From assembly GCA_012837565.1 (NCBI GenBank), contig DUQY01000083.1, positions 1-6,913 of the forward strand: a stretch of DNA of 6,913 nt, written 5' to 3'. Numbering within the stretch: position 1 is the stretch's first letter; every line of letters starts with the position of its first letter. The position numbers were made by a program, and so were the translations under genes. Below the pieces are notes generated by a model, which did not search any database, was not told where the DNA came from, and worked only from the letters and a program-made list of their open reading frames with translations. This DNA is from Bacteroidales bacterium (GTDB lineage: Bacteria > Bacteroidota > Bacteroidia > Bacteroidales > P3). Below, one piece after another: positions 6,734 through 6,913 of this stretch.

Positions 6734-6871
6734 TAAATTTTCTTTAACTTCGAATTATATTAAAATCAATGTTATTAAGTAAAAAAGACTTGTATCAAAA
6801 CGAAAAGCAAATTAATACTAATCTAATAAAAAAATTACTTTGATAATACCATATTGTTTTTCTAAAATATG

Positions 6872-6879
6872 TACCTTTG
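6872..6879 (+). promoter_or_regulatory. Possible rightward promoter -7 element for a gene beyond the window
   Basis: TACCTTTG, inside the context GTACCTTTGCC, matches TAnnTTTG and looks like many Bacteroidales promoters. No good -33 box lies at 19-21 nt upstream; the nearest TTG (6853-6855) is 16 nt away. No start codon of the following gene is seen before the edge at 6913, so the gene itself lies outside. Confidence 0.45.
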
Positions 6880-6913
6880 CCAACTAATTTTGATTGAATA
6901 ACCAAATAAAAAC

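Overview
The window looks like chromosomal DNA from an AT-rich member of the Bacteroidales (phylum Bacteroidota). The reasons are the low GC content, start codons that mostly lack Shine-Dalgarno sequences, promoter-like sites of the Bacteroidota type (TTG box, 19-20 nt spacer, TAnnTTTG), and a glycogen-metabolism gene trio of a kind I know from Bacteroides and relatives. Genus and species cannot be fixed from the sequence.

Layout. The left edge (1-321, + strand) holds the 3' half of a TrpG/PabA-type glutamine amidotransferase gene. Only 11 bp separate it from the convergent rlmH gene (333-806, - strand), which encodes the 23S rRNA pseudouridine-1915 methyltransferase and has its own good promoter candidate at 850-880. 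A 373-bp non-coding gap (807-1179) follows, with a four-copy A/T-tract repeat array and several shorter direct and inverted repeats. From 6671 down to 1180 runs a four-gene, minus-strand operon: a glycogen debranching enzyme (GDE, GH133), a GT4-type glycogen/starch synthase-like glycosyltransferase, a GH57 alpha-amylase-like enzyme, and a FemAB/GNAT-like acyltransferase. The genes overlap by 4 bp, are 5 bp apart, and overlap by about 11 bp, so they are almost certainly co-transcribed and translationally coupled. The right edge (6672-6913) is a promoter region with a strong operon promoter on the minus strand and a promoter -7-like element pointing rightward to a gene outside the window.

How the genes work together. 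The first three operon products have no signal peptides or membrane segments and should act in the cytoplasm on alpha-1,4/1,6-glucan: the glycosyltransferase probably extends chains, GDE removes alpha-1,6 branches, and the GH57 enzyme hydrolyses or rearranges alpha-1,4 linkages. The acyltransferase at the end has no known place in glycogen metabolism; its coupling to the GH57 gene is the main functional question here. I see no mobile element, CRISPR array, tRNA or rRNA, and nothing that amounts to a clearly new system. The most unusual items are the curved-DNA-like repeat array at 1001-1090, the perfect Shine-Dalgarno sequence hidden in the end of the GDE gene, and the linked acyltransferase.
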